64,000 bases of DNA from Monosporascus cannonballus (lineage: Eukaryota; Ascomycota; Sordariomycetes; Xylariales). The notes beneath the pieces were generated by a model. That model was not told the DNA's origin. It was given only the letters and a program-made list of their open reading frames with translations, and ran no database searches. Position numbers and translations under genes: made by a program. The stretch's first letter is position 1; every line of letters begins with the position of its first letter. Below, in pieces: positions 21,817 through 33,324 of this stretch. Where the stretch lies: assembly GCA_004154925.1 (NCBI GenBank), contig QJNS01000132.1, forward strand, positions 62,001 through 126,000, in the 5' to 3' direction.

Positions 21817-24800
21817 TACAGGTTCCATTCTGCCAAGTACGCTTAAAAAAAGGGGAACAAATATCCCTGCTTAATTACGTTAAATAAAATCCACTTATGG
21901 AAGCTTAACGAATACGTTTACCTGCGCTTTACGATTACGGAGGTAATTATCCGGAAAATTTATTACTTAAACCAAAAAGATATTAAAAGAATTCGTAAGC
22001 GGTTTAAGTATAATCGGTAAAAAAAATTCCATAAAAACCTTATAAAGCTCCTTAAATAAAAAAAGTTATTCGGAAAATTATAAAACGATTAACGCCTATC
22101 TTTATTATGTAATTCGGCAATATTACTGCGGCGTTTATCGATTTACGTATTTTTAATCTCCTTAATTCAATTTTAGAGATTTATATTATTATTTATTTTA
22201 ATACGTATTTTTTATCTTAATTTACCTTAATCGATAATTATAGAGCCAGATATTTGGTAAACTTTAGAAATTTTTTTGTCCCCGGCATTCTTGTACTAAA
22301 CACTACGGGAGACACAATAGAAACGGGTACCTCCTTATTTCCGATTAATGGCATAAGAAAAAAAATAATTAAAGGAGTATTATATAAAGTTTTTAATAAG
22401 TTAAAATATGATTTTATATTTAGGGATATAATAATAATGCAAGGATTTTACGTTAATATTATTTTAAAAGTTTTATTTCGCAAATTAGGATTTAGTATTA
22501 TGGTTTGAATTATTGTTTTAAAATAGGAAAAATTAAGGAAAATATTATTTTTACGAAATTTCAATAATTATATAACTTAGCTTTTTTCGAATATAAACCG
22601 CTTTTTTTATTCGAATATTTTATTAATAATTTTGTAAAATTTAACCGGAATTTTAATATATTTAACGATTAGTAAAAAAAATGAAAGGAAACCGTAAAAA
22701 CGATTGAAAAATCACTTACGCCCTTACATAGAAACAAAGGATCTTTGGCACCTAAAATTAAGGCATTTAAAACTTGCGGCGTTAAAATTGTTCGTTAAAA
22801 GCTTTAAGAACGTTATTATAAAAGGGATAGCGCGCCGGAAATATAAGGTTTATATTCGTACGTACGCTTTTTAGGTGATTTTAAAGCGCCCATTAAAAAA
22901 TTAAGCCTTTAAACCTTTTTGGCGTATTACGTAAAATTATTTTCATTATTTAGCGGGTTAAGATAATTTTAAGTAATTTTTAATAATTAAAAATAAATAT
23001 AATAAAAGGTTTTTTGCTTTTTTAATTATTAATCGCATTTAAGAAATAAAGTTCCGGGTTACTAGAGATTTCGAATATTAAATATATAAATAATATAAAT
23101 TCCTTATTTATAAATTTAAATAAAATAATAATATTAAAACAATTATAATAAACAGATATATAACTTATTAAATATATTATATTGAAAAAAAAAATTAAAT
23201 TTCCGCCTTTATATATTAAAGAATGTATGGAAAAAAACGAACGAATAAGTCAAAAATTATTTAATAAAACTTTTAAAATAAAATTAAAAGTAAATTTCCT
23301 TAAGGAACTTTAATTTAAAATAATAAAAATAATAACGTAATTATATAATATAAACCCGAATTACGTTTATAATTAACTTTTACTTAATAAGGTATTCGTT
23401 CGTTGGTTTAGGCAATATTTTCGTTAATATAGCCCCGCCGTAATTAACGATATTACTGTAAACCTTAGGCCCGATTAATTTGGGATTTTCGTATACGGCG
23501 TACAAATATATCCGTTAATAAAAAAGCGAAAAGCAAAAATAAATAAGCGAATATAAAAAATTAAACCGAAAACTTATATCGGATATTTAATAAAATATCG
23601 AATTTTTAATATTTACCGAATATAGGTGCCCGAATTTTGCAAAATTATTATTATGCGTAACGTTATATTTAATAAAAATACTTTTTATTAACTAAAAAAA
23701 AAGGCGTTCGCCTTAATTATAAACCGGGAATTCGTATAAAATCTTTATATCTTTAAAAGTCTAATTAAAAAGGAAAATTTAATCGTTAAAATAATTAATA
23801 CGTAAAATAATTTACATATTAATTATAATACTTTAAAAAATATAAAAAGTTTTAATCCCGAATTTGAAAATTCGACGAGTGGCTAACCGGAAAGTTAAAA
23901 TTCGGGGGTAAGGGAATTTATAAATAAAGCTAAAGTAAATGGTAAACTTTTAACCTCTAAAAATATTCCTAATCCGGAAAATAAGGTCCAGGGAAATATT
24001 TAAAAAAGCGAAACTTAGTTGCTTATTAAAGCTGAAACATAATTATTTATTAAAAATATAAAGCCCGTGGAATATCCGTAAGTTTATTACGAAGAAAATA
24101 ATACGGAAAAAGCTTTTTAAGAAATATACTTAAAAGGAACCATAAATAAATTAATTTATTCATATATATTTAACGTCAGATTCGGAATTCCAATAAGTAA
24201 GAAAAATTCTGGTAATTAAAAAAGCTTTGTTTTCGGTATTCCTATATCCAAGAAAAATAAAAGAAAATAACCGTAAATACTTATTCGCAAAATTAAAAAG
24301 CTGCGAAAACAAAAAAAATCCTAATAATATTAAAGACGGCGGCGTTTATTTAATAAATATTACCGTAATTTACGGAAATAATAAAATATGCATAACCTTA
24401 AATCGAAATTAAAAAGAAATTAATTATTTATTTTTATTATTATAGTACGTAATAAAACGAAAATACAAAATATTTTATATTTTTTATATAATAATTATAA
24501 TAAAAATATTATAAAAAAATATTAAAAAATTTGATATAATATTTGGCAGATTCAGAATTTATAAGGATTAATTAATTAAACCGTTTAAGTTTTAAAAGGA
24601 TTTCGAAAAATACTTTTTAAAGTAAATTTTTAAGAAGGATATTTAAAAAAAATTAAGGCGTTTACGGAACGCGGAATATGGAAAAAAATACCGATTATAT
24701 AAATTAAATTTAAATTAATCTTTTTAAAATAGGTTTTTATATATAAATTCGATAAAAATAATTAGTTAAAATATTGCAAATTACGTATTTGCATATACGG

Positions 24801-26120
24801 CAATTTTTAAGAAGTTAATTTACTTATTAATATTTATGTTATTATATTTGTAATTAAATTTTTAAAATAGCCATAATTATAATTTTTAAATTCGATTTTA
24901 AAATTTGTTAATTCGATATCGAAATAATCTTTTTAAACATTTTTCACAAACAATAAGCCAAAATAACTTACGTTTTCCTTAATAACTTTAAAAAAAGCAA
25001 AATATGCGCAAAATTTAAATAAGTGTTATATAAACTTAAGGATTTATTTTTATTATAATATCGGGAATTTTTTTTTACCTTACGGAATTAAAGCTTATTA
25101 TTTTTTCAAAAAAACCCGTACTTATTTTATAATAAATAATATATATTCGTTTTCGTATTTTTATTAATAATTTATTATTTTTTTATTACCGGAAAAATTA
25201 AGGCCAAATTAATAAATTATTTTTGAAATTAAAAGAAATATATAAAGTTAAAAATTAACGCAAAACGAATTAATTTTTAAATATTTAAATAATTCGGGAT
25301 AAATTAAAGAAAATAATCTTTTTAATTTATAACTTTTATATTAAGAAAATTGCTATTTATTTTCGGCTTATAAAAAACGTTTATATATTATTAATTTTTT
25401 TAAGGATTAAAACATTTACCCTTAATATTAAAATAACGTTTAAAAAATAAATTAAAAATTATTAAAATAACGTTTAAAAAATAAATTAAAAATTATTAAA
25501 AACGTATAAATTTTATTTTATATATAATAATAATAATTTGTTTAAACGTAATTTACGTAATTTTTGTATTATTAAAATTTTTAATTAATCCGTTTAATAA
25601 ATATATTAAAACGGTTAATAAAATAATTTATTATTTTTATTATATAAATTTTTTAATAATTATATATAAAGGTAAAAATACGGAAATTTAAACGTTATTA
25701 ATTATAAAAAACGTATCGTTTGCCGATAATTTCGAAATATAATAATTTTCCTAAATTTATAAAAAAAAATTTAAAAAATTAATTATATAAAAAGTAATTC
25801 GTTAAGTAACGGTAATAATTTTTATAATAAAAATTAAATTGTTTACGTTAAAATATACGGTTAAAAAATTATAATTTTTAAACGTTTATTTCGGGATTTA
25901 AAATTAATATTAAATAAAACTTAGGAAATTTTTGGTAATAATTAATAAATAATTAAATTTATAATAAAAAAATAAAAGAATTAATATTTTATTATATTAC
26001 GTTAATATATAAAATATATAATTACGCCAAAAGTAAATCCGTAAATCGTTTAACGTAATTTATTTATTTATAATTTAAATATTTTAAATTATTTTTTAAT
26101 TTATAGGATTTATGGCAGAT
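21817..26120 (+). pseudogene. Copia pol (protease, integrase, RT), RIP-degraded
   Basis: Continues the copia element after the nested insertion. An open stretch at 22254-22508 reads FFVPGILVLNTTGDT... and NIILKVLFRKLGFSI, the copia segment upstream of GAG-pre-integrase. DLWHLKLRHLK at about 22736-22770 matches the GAG-pre-integrase LWHxRLGH pattern. PFWRI and following (about 22915-23050) mark the start of the integrase core. From about 24660, IWKKIP...VFIYKFDKNN fits the start of a copia reverse transcriptase. Many TAA stops. The end near 26120 is a guess from loss of protein-like sequence. Confidence 0.8.
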
Positions 26121-26289
26121 ATAATCGGAAAAGCGCAAAAGTAAATAAAATACGTAATATTTTATTAGGCTTAACGCTTCCGGGACGAACTTTTCCTAAA
26201 TTTTTTTAAAGAAAAACTAAGGAAATTATTATTATTATTATTATTGCATTTATGGCAAAAGCAAATCGAAAATCTACCTAACCAGGGCC

Positions 26290-26960
26290 AATATTTACGC
26301 GCGTACGACAGGTATATTACCGGCAGGCGCCGCAATACCGGCAGGCGCCATAACGGTAAGCGTATTTGTATTTCCTTATTTTTTTTTGGCTTTTCGAAAA
26401 ATATACAAATAACCGTATGAAAATAATTTACCTTTTATAATTTCGGTTAACATTTTTCCTAAAATACAAAAACGGAAATAAAAAAAAGAATATATATAAC
26501 GGGAGGCGTTATTTTTGAACGTTTTTACGAGGCGTATTACGGCGGCGCGGGCGACGGCAGGGTTATGATTAATAATTAGCAAAGGAAAAAGTTCCTAAAA
26601 AGCAAAAAAATACGTATACCGGTACGTAAATATGCCCGGAGGCGTAGCGCCAGCAGTAATTGCCTACGGCGGCGTTATAGTACGTACCGTCGGAGCGGCC
26701 GGCGAACGCGGAGCGCAGGTAGCCGAAATAAGGTTCGGAACGGCGTACTCCACGCGCGGGACGCTGGCGGGGCGGGCGAACGGGCGTCACAGATGCGGCA
26801 GTAGGCGCGGGCGTGGGCGAAATAGGAGCATCCTATTCGCGCTCGGCGTCGGCCGCGGCGTTTGCGGTAACAGCGGCGGCGGCGGCGGCCTCTGCGTACG
26901 CTGCGCGCGTTGCACGAATACGAACGGCCGTAATACGTTAAACTTAAGAAAGCATTTATT
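26290..26960. other. CpG-rich island inside RIP-degraded DNA
   Basis: A sharply GC-rich stretch, densest at 26630-26945, surrounded by sequence of very high AT. It is full of CG dinucleotides, with a tandem pair of taccggcaggcgcc at about 26319-26350. Long frames exist on both strands (26632-26964 plus, 26675-26977 minus), but they are Gly/Arg-rich and low complexity, as expected from GC bias alone. No function assigned. Confidence 0.6.
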
Positions 26961-26999
26961 ATAATTATTATTAACAAACCTAAATAAAATTACTTAATA

Positions 27000-27190
27000 A
27001 TTATAATATTTATATTATTATTAATAATATTATTATTATTATTAATAATTACGATTAATAATTAATATATTTAATAATTCGTAATACGTATAACGTATAC
27101 GTAAAAAATAAAAAAAAATATTTACTTTTAATAATAATAATAATTATTATTATTATTATTTATATTATATACGTTAATATCTCGATTATC
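27000..27190. repeat. ATT/AAT microsatellite tracts
   Basis: Runs of attattatt and aataataat at about 27005-27065 and 27130-27170, mixed with other AT-rich sequence. Confidence 0.7.
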
Positions 27191-27500
27191 TTTTTTTAAT
27201 ATAAAATATTTACGAAATTATTATACCAACCGAAAAAAAAAGAAAAAATTCTAATACGTAAAAATAATAGAAAAATAAGCGGACAAAATATAAACCCCAT
27301 TATTTCGTTGCTTGTTATTACGGCGATAATAAGGGAAAACAAATATAATAATAATTTTTCCCCCGTATACCTAATATACGTATAATTTACTTTTTTATTA
27401 ATTAAGTTAATTAATTATATTATTTTCTTTTATTATTATAATTATTTGGAGATTACAGAAATTACGATAAGCAGATTTAAGGGAGCAACTCCTTTTTATC

Positions 27501-27509
27501 TGGGGGGTA
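27501..27509 (+). other. Polypurine tract of the copia element
   Basis: tggggggta immediately precedes the right LTR. Confidence 0.6.
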
Positions 27510-27696
27510 TGTCGTAAAATAGGGATATCTGTATTAGTCATCAAGCTCCACAGCACCCGGAAAAACCTTATTCCGGCGCTCCCACAGTATATAGAGAGCT
27601 TCCTAGCTACCGCTCCTTGGAGCTCAATTCTAGTCAGACAATTATCACTTCCCACACTCTATGCAACCTTTTCTCGCGATCAGCCTAACTGTGACA
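27510..27696 (+). repeat. 3' LTR of the copia element
   Basis: 187 bp, ending gtgaca and followed by CCATC (27697-27701). It matches 7086-7272 with only about nine transitions. Confidence 0.93.
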
Positions 27697-27838
27697 CCAT
27701 CTCTTCCTCTTCTCCATTTCCTAGAACGGGACGATCGCGAGCGCGAAGCTCTCGACTAATTCGGGCCTCGCGTCCGGTCAGGCATATCTAGACAGCATGT
27801 TATACGCTCTGCAGCAAGATGTACACTCGTCTTTTAAG

Positions 27839-29158
27839 CTACATATACTTCTTTAAAATACTCTCAACAACCCGAATGTTTTCCCCCCAAAAGTCCTGTA
27901 TCTCGTCCTCGAGTAAGTCTTGCGGCCTCCATTCAGGCTTCATGAAAAGGCCAAACCTGAACCACTCCAGGAACGTCTGTGTCGCCTCGCTCTGATTCCA
28001 CAGCCTCCAGTCAGGAATAGTTCCCCAGAAAGCTTCGCGGAGTTCATCAGCGCGATCGTACTCAGGTCCAAACCCATTAGGAGCAGGTTTACGGAAGAGC
28101 ATCTCAATGATTCGGTGAAGCGATGCATATGGTGCACTGGCTACGAATTCCCAGTCAATAACCGCTCGTATTTCGGTATGTTTCTGGCTGGACACAATAA
28201 CGTTATGAGGGCCCAAGTCCGCATGCATTGCGACGATGGGGATGTCCTCTACGATAGCCGGAATATTTTGCAAGCGGTTGCCCACAAAATCCCTAATACG
28301 ATCCAGAAACCTCTCTTTATATTCTTCAATGCCTTCCTGCTTTTCGAGGGCGATGAGTGAGGACCTGATATGCGCTCGTAGGTATTCGCGCACAGAGGTG
28401 AACGGGCCGCCGAGGCCATAGTGTCGGTCGGGTCCAATCCTGAGAACAACCCGACCACCAATTTCATCGGCGATAAGCTCGCCGATCAGATGTTGTTCTG
28501 GGAGCTGAATTTGCCAGCAAGCTTGGAATGCGAGAGCCATTTTTCGCACAAAAATGAGTCGTTCCTCATGTGACAATCGAGGATATGTTGATGATGCCAT
28601 AACGCCCGGAATCAGCCGAGTTATTTGCCGGCCCATGCCTGTGGTCTCTTGCCGTTTCATCTCTCCCGGTATTGGATAGACAGGGGGCACAGGTAAGACG
28701 TGGGAGTCAATTGTTCTTGAGATCAAGGTCATGAGCGCATTCATATATGCTACATAGCCGTGGTGCCGTAGTTGAACAACATATGCGACATCCTGACTTT
28801 CTTGGACCGTGACTTTGTATGAGATACTCAACGCGCCGTCTGTGAATCTCGTCGACGAGGCCAAATGTTGGCCCGTTGCTGCTAAAATTGCTTCCGCAAG
28901 CTCTGGTTCCGAGAGCACGATAGGTTCTGGAGGTGAGATTTCTTTTGACTGCCTGTCAATTTTGACCAGGTATCGATGAACTGGTGTAGCAGGCCCATCA
29001 ATGTCCTCCAGCGCTGCCGACCAAGAGAAGGTAGTTTGTGTTGCTTCAATTAGCGCATAGCCCACACCTTTCCCTTTCGGGGAACCAATTGCGCCAGAGA
29101 ATATGTAAGCTAAAAGCGCCGACACGGCCTCATCTTGCGTCATGAGTTCTTCCGACAT
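27839..29158 (-). CDS. APH-family phosphotransferase-like protein, 439 aa
   Basis: A single-exon gene on the minus strand with intact frame and normal composition. The C-terminal half has the aminoglycoside phosphotransferase / choline kinase fold signature: the catalytic-loop motif HADLGPHN at residues 312-319 (catalytic Asp314, metal-binding Asn319) and the Mg-binding Asp in VIDWE at 333-337. An earlier strand-turn around SISYKV and VVQLR (residues 111-131) is the likely nucleotide-binding N-lobe. Fungal genomes carry many such proteins with unknown substrates, so 'APH' names the fold and does not imply drug resistance. No signal peptide or membrane segment. The region before residue 85 is family-variable. 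Its 3' end is 143 bases from the copia LTR. Confidence 0.85.
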   Translation of the reverse strand: MSEELMTQDEAVSALLAYIFSGAIGSPKGKGVGYALIEATQTTFSWSAALEDIDGPATPVHRYLVKIDRQSKEISPPEPIVLSEPELAEAILAATGQHLASSTRFTDGALSISYKVTVQESQDVAYVVQLRHHGYVAYMNALMTLISRTIDSHVLPVPPVYPIPGEMKRQETTGMGRQITRLIPGVMASSTYPRLSHEERLIFVRKMALAFQACWQIQLPEQHLIGELIADEIGGRVVLRIGPDRHYGLGGPFTSVREYLRAHIRSSLIALEKQEGIEEYKERFLDRIRDFVGNRLQNIPAIVEDIPIVAMHADLGPHNVIVSSQKHTEIRAVIDWEFVASAPYASLHRIIEMLFRKPAPNGFGPEYDRADELREAFWGTIPDWRLWNQSEATQTFLEWFRFGLFMKPEWRPQDLLEDEIQDFWGENIRVVESILKKYM

Positions 29159-29741
29159 GATCAGAGAAACTTAGGTGGTGAAACGAATGCTTAAAAGAAA
29201 GGTAAAGTAGGTAAGGTTTGTTGCAGGGACCGACGTAATAAAGCAATAGCCCGGGAAGAAATATCAGTCAGGAAATTGGCTTCCTCACTTACTGTCCCAA
29301 AAAGAGTTTAGTGCATCGATATTACTAGGCCTTGGCGTTTATACAGTACGTCTAGTTAAGCTTATCTAAGAAGCCGGGCTGCAGTAGCGGCTGACACAGA
29401 GGTTGGCGGGATGTCTCGTACTGCTCATACGGCGTACGTATGACCTACCAGTTTGGGCAATTCCTTCATTGCGCCATGCAACAAAATGGGAAGTGCGGTA
29501 GCGTCCGTTTGACTTCCCGAGAGGATATTTCGTCGTTGCCGAATCAGAAGGTATCTATCTAATCAGCGAATCATTCTCCGGTGGTTGAGCCACATCGGCG
29601 ACCGGCCCCCTGTGAAATAACCAATTTTTAGATGGGGTGAGTCATTCCAAACTACCTCGCTCGGCTTTGAAGCACAGCCGCAGGTGGCCAATCGTTCTTA
29701 GCTGCCTTCATGGCTTGCTACCTAAAGCCGAGGATTTTCGT
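29159..29741. other. Intergenic: promoter side of the phosphotransferase gene
   Basis: No gene, RNA or repeat recognised. Composition is normal. Confidence 0.5.
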
Positions 29742-30403
29742 GGCGCCAACCCTACCCGAACCAGATCACAGTTGTGGCTGAAGCCGAGGAGGATTAAATC
29801 AACCATCCTGAGAGGGCACGAAATATAGCAGACCAGCACAAGGATCTCAACTTCGACGAAGATCTACGCGATCTCGCCTGCGATCTTGCTGATGACCCAG
29901 TGTCCGCCGAAAGGCACCTCCGCGCAGAGACCGCACAGCGGGGCCAGAATAACGGCTCTGCCTCCGGCGGGTCCCCCCTGGATCTGTCTCTGGCTGAATC
30001 TTTATTTGCTCAAGGACGGTTTGAAGATGCAGGAAAGCTCTGCTCAGATATCCAATCTCGTCCTGGCCTCCTGAAGTTTGAAAAACTGCGCTTATACATC
30101 ACGATGGCAAAGTTGCATCACGCTAGCTCCGACGATGAAGGTGCGTTATCTTACTGGAGCAAAGCAATGGTGGCAATCAGCAAGTTTCCCCTAAACAATG
30201 GACGTGCGACCCGGATAATCGTGATGTCCATCTGCGACATCTTAGCCCGCCTAGGCCACACCGTATTGGTGGACGGATCTCTAAAGGAATTGGCTTCTCT
30301 GGATACACTGGTAAGGCCAGGTGGTGTCCAGTACTGGATTGCAGGTTTGCGGCATTGGGATGAATATTTGCAGTCTAGAAATACCTTTCATAGTCGTATG
30401 TAG
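29742..30403 (+). pseudogene. C-terminal remnant of a helical-repeat (TPR-like) protein
   Basis: The open frame 29900-30403 (167 codons) has no ATG at its start; the first codon is GTG, and protein-like sequence in the same frame continues upstream (NIADQHKDLNFDEDLRDLAC) to an in-frame TAA near 29795, with more protein-like sequence before it. Residues such as LAESLFAQGRFEDAGKLCSD and LYITMAKLHHASSDDEGALS have the A/G/L spacing of tetratricopeptide helices, a protein-interaction repeat. It looks like the 3' part of a larger gene that has lost its 5' end. An undetected intron is the alternative. Confidence 0.5.
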
Positions 30404-31010
30404 CCCACCTATACTAAAGGAGACGGGTGCCGACACCAGGTACCGCTGTTCAGTCGTGTTTTGCGACCTTGCCCATAGCTCTGCGCCCTGAGGTTTCGCA
30501 TTACCAGAAGTGTGTAAGTCTTGAAGACAGCTAAGCTCGACTCCACCTTCCTTTGAGGCCTAGCATTGGTCAGCAGGAGCTGAAAGCCGGGTATGCATGG
30601 CTCCGGAATGAGTGTGACTTGTGCACGCTAAGCCCGAGGTAGATTGAGAGTTTTACACTCATTCAAAATCTCATCCTAATTAGGCTTAGAGCATCGGTAC
30701 CTCGACAAACGCGGGGACGGCTTGCATGTCTCATGCAAAATCCGAGGTAACATGAAAACCATGTAGCTTAGCAAAGTGCGCAATCTCAAGTTTCAAGACC
30801 TCATCCACCTTGGGTTTAGCTTGCACAGTCTGAAGCGACTGCTCACCCACCGCTCATGAAAGCCAGAAAGTTTGCACTGGGAAGTCAGAGGAAGCTCTGG
30901 ACGACATAGGGACACGGGTCGGGTCTCTTAAAAATGTCATAGACTTCGCTTTCCTGTTATCATCGCCAATCCGGTAGACCCACTACTATTTAGCATGGTT
31001 ATAGTGGTAA
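30404..31010. other. Intergenic interval
   Basis: No supported feature. It separates the repeat-protein remnant from the 3' end of the kinase gene. Confidence 0.5.
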
Positions 31011-32394
31011 CTATTTGCCCTTGAACCACGGATGAGCCAACATATCTGATGCTGTGATTCGCCTGTCAGGATCGTATTCAAACACTCGACGCATCAAGTC
31101 ATAGAAGGAATCTGCCTCCTTCCGACTGATACATGCGGCGTTCTTAGTGGCCCATCCTTGCTCCAGTTGACCCTGGTGGAAAGCGTCCGTTGGCAAATAT
31201 CTACAGAGGTTCAGAATTCCAACTTCATTGTCGACGTTTTTGGGCCTTTTGGGATCAACAGTCTTCTTCACGTACTCCCAGAGTGACGTATAAGGAAAGT
31301 CGTAATCACCAGAGAAGTCATTATACTCAACACCCTCTTGTCGTCCATCATGGGCGGGCCATCCGTAGTCATCAAATAGAACCGTTTTCCAATGCTCCAG
31401 GAGATGCCCACCTAAGACTCCGTACATTCTTGAAATGACATTGCTCGGGGTCTCAGGGAGATCCTCGTAAATGTCCAGCCCGCACCGTATCCGGAATATA
31501 AGACATCCCAGCGCCCAAACATCTGCCGGCGGGCCTTTCCTCAACTCGAAAATGCTTTCTGGCGCCAAGTATCTCGGTGCTATACCGAGAAGGGAACGTG
31601 GCGGGTTCTGAGACGAATAGGCCTGATCAAAGTCCAGAATATATAATTTGCTGGAAAGGTACGTGGATGGCAATCGGGTAAGATCTATAGCTTGTACTGC
31701 GTAATTCGGTGCCCTCGATTCGGATTTTGGGTTATCCTCGGATCGTAGTTTGATCTTCTGCTTCTTGATGGGAAATAGACTCCGGATCTTTTTTTCAGAT
31801 AGATGGTCCAGTCGTTTTGAAAGTCCGAGGGCTATGTTACGAGTAGTCAAGTCTAAGGGACAACCGCTGTTAGTATGACGAGTAACAAATTTATTGGGGA
31901 GATAGAAACTCGCCTCCATGACATAAGCCGTTGGAATGCATGATCTCAACAGCGCTTGCTATCTGCCACGCGAAGTCCCGTACGTGCTCTGGATAGAGCC
32001 GGTGATGAAAATCCGTAAGAGCATCAAGGGTCGGCCCCAAGACGGGAAACACCTGGCAAAGATGGCGGCCATTTTGACTGTCGACAAAAAAACGCTCATG
32101 TTCGGCCAAGAAGAAGCTCGGAAAGTTCTGAAGAAGAGGTGCGATCTCGGGCAACGTTTCATACGTCTCAGAATGGTCGGCAGCGACAATTTTGAGTGCG
32201 ACATAACGACTTTTGTCCTCTTCGCGTGCTAGCCAAACAGTGGCGAAGCCGCCGTAGCCCAATTTGTGAACGATTTTGAAGCGTTTACCAACCCTATCGC
32301 CAATATTGACGGGACAATACCCGCCCTGGCAGTAATACTCCGGGTCCTCGGCAATCACTCTGTCGAGTTCGAAGTAACGGGGACCCTCCTCCAT
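31011..32394 (-). CDS. SRPK-like protein kinase, 440 aa, two exons
   Basis: Exon 1 is 32394-31914 and exon 2 is 31852-31011, joined over a 61-base intron; the sum is 1323 bases with stop. Kinase landmarks: glycine loop LGYGGFATVW at 45-54; VALK Lys68; catalytic loop HGD with Asp161 and Asn166, restored only by splicing; DFD at 234-236 in place of DFG; APE at 257-259; DVWALGC at 271-277. HGD and DFD replacing HRD and DFG are usual in the fungal SR-protein-kinase-like family, whose founding members phosphorylate Arg/Ser-rich splicing factors. The insert between catalytic loop and DFD is short, as in many fungal family copies. All key residues are present, so activity is plausible. Confidence 0.87.
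31853..31913 (-). other. GC-AG intron in the kinase gene
   Basis: Read on the minus strand the intron starts GCGAGT after exon end GGAG and ends CCCTTAG, with a branch-like CTAAC about 16 bases before the acceptor. Splicing joins ...CHG to DLTTRN in frame and creates the catalytic loop. No GT donor nearby keeps the frame. Confidence 0.8.
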
Positions 32395-33030
32395 ACATGG
32401 GGCTCTGTGATGATAGAGAAGCGTAAGGGAAATGCCGTAAAATGTGGATAAAAACTACCAAGGACTAAGCCGGGAATGAAACAGTGGAAGAATGAGACCG
32501 GGAACTCCAATGAGAGGTGCAAGTCTGGGATCTGGAATCTGATCGATGGAGGCAAGCGGAATGGAAATGGTTGAGGAGGGTTGTATGGAGCGAAATACGT
32601 CGCAGTGCTAGAAATAGTTTTCAGGTGGTCAGGTGACCCAATAGGTCACCAGAGGAGTGAGTTGATTTGCACCCGACGCCGGCTGATCGTGTCTTCGATG
32701 CCTGAGGCTGTAAGACCAGCCGGGCCGCTGACAGCAACGAGGCGTCGAAGTGGGGACCAATGGCATCCTTTAAATAGCCGCCGTAGCCGCCGGCCACGTC
32801 GTACCGGGGTTAGGATGCGGGCCGGGAATAAATTTGTTTGCTTCTGATTGTACCCCCGTACTGGCCGCCAGTTTGTGGAATCCGGCTAGGACTTTGCTGG
32901 CACTTATTCCTAGGTGGCGAAATCTTCATTACCTCTTTATAAAGGCAATTTCCACGAAATGATAAGGCGACACAGAGCTGACGGGCTAGAGCCGGTAAGC
33001 GCTATAACCAACGGGATGCTCTACTAGATC
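32395..33030. other. Intergenic: promoter side of the kinase gene
   Basis: No gene recognised. Composition is normal, and short frames such as 32581-32847 are unsupported. Confidence 0.5.
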
Positions 33031-33324
33031 TTGAACGCATTAGATTTCGTCCATTCGCACAACCCGCCAATAATCCACCGAGACATCAAGCCTATGAACA
33101 TCCTTTATCAAGACGACAAATTTCTTTTGACGGATTTCGGCATCGCAAAGGTCGTCAATACGTCAAGAACTATAGCTGGAATAGACAGGAATGTGGCGTC
33201 TGAGATTCGGCAGAACGATGAGCAGGCACCAAAGGTTAATATGTGGGGGCTCGGCACGACCATCGTGGAGTGTTCGGTGGAACTCCCATCCGAAAAAGAC
33301 AGGCGGTTTGCATTGCAGGAGTAG
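33031..33324 (+). pseudogene. Protein kinase relic (C-lobe fragment)
   Basis: The frame starts after a TAG with TTG and has no ATG at its head. It carries IIHRDIKPMNIL (catalytic loop) and LLTDFGIAKV (DFG), then a degraded activation segment where the APE motif should be, and MWGLGTTIVE for the following helix. The N-lobe with the glycine loop and Lys is missing, and the frame ends before the last helices. This is a Ser/Thr kinase of the HRD/DFG type, so it is not a copy of the SRPK-like gene next door. It is almost certainly non-functional. Confidence 0.8.

Larger units (their letters stand above)
26121..27500. other. Extra 3' region of the copia element
   Basis: Between the apparent end of pol and the right LTR lie about 1.4 kb with no recognisable copia protein. 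It contains a CpG-rich island (26290-26960) and ATT/AAT microsatellite tracts (27000-27190). Copia elements usually end soon after RNase H, so this may be an extra captured or inserted segment. Confidence 0.5.
7086..27696 (+). mobile_element. Ty1/copia retrotransposon, decayed, split by nested elements
   Basis: Two 187-bp LTRs (7086-7272 and 27510-27696), each TG...CA, are flanked by CCATC at 7081-7085 and 27697-27701, so the whole span is one insertion. A primer site matching initiator tRNA-Met follows the left LTR, and a purine tract precedes the right one. Order of domains after the nested insert is protease-like region, GAG-pre-integrase, integrase, reverse transcriptase, the copia order. 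Removing the nested gypsy pair and one duplication (8303-21816) leaves about 7.1 kb. Internal sequence is heavily RIP-like and full of stops. The LTRs differ at about nine sites, all transitions. The element is inactive. Confidence 0.93.

Noticed and set aside
22254..22508. 84-codon plus-strand ORF as a stand-alone gene
   Set aside because: It aligns with the copia protease/GAG-pre-integrase approach segment and lies inside the copia element; the same protein continues through stops.
26632..26964. 110-codon Gly/Arg-rich ORF and its antisense partner at 26675-26977
   Set aside because: Both strands are open because the segment is very GC-rich; the proteins are low complexity with no domain.
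27920..28467. Overlapping ORFs on both strands within the phosphotransferase gene
   Set aside because: Shadows of a clear 439-aa coding frame with a catalytic motif.
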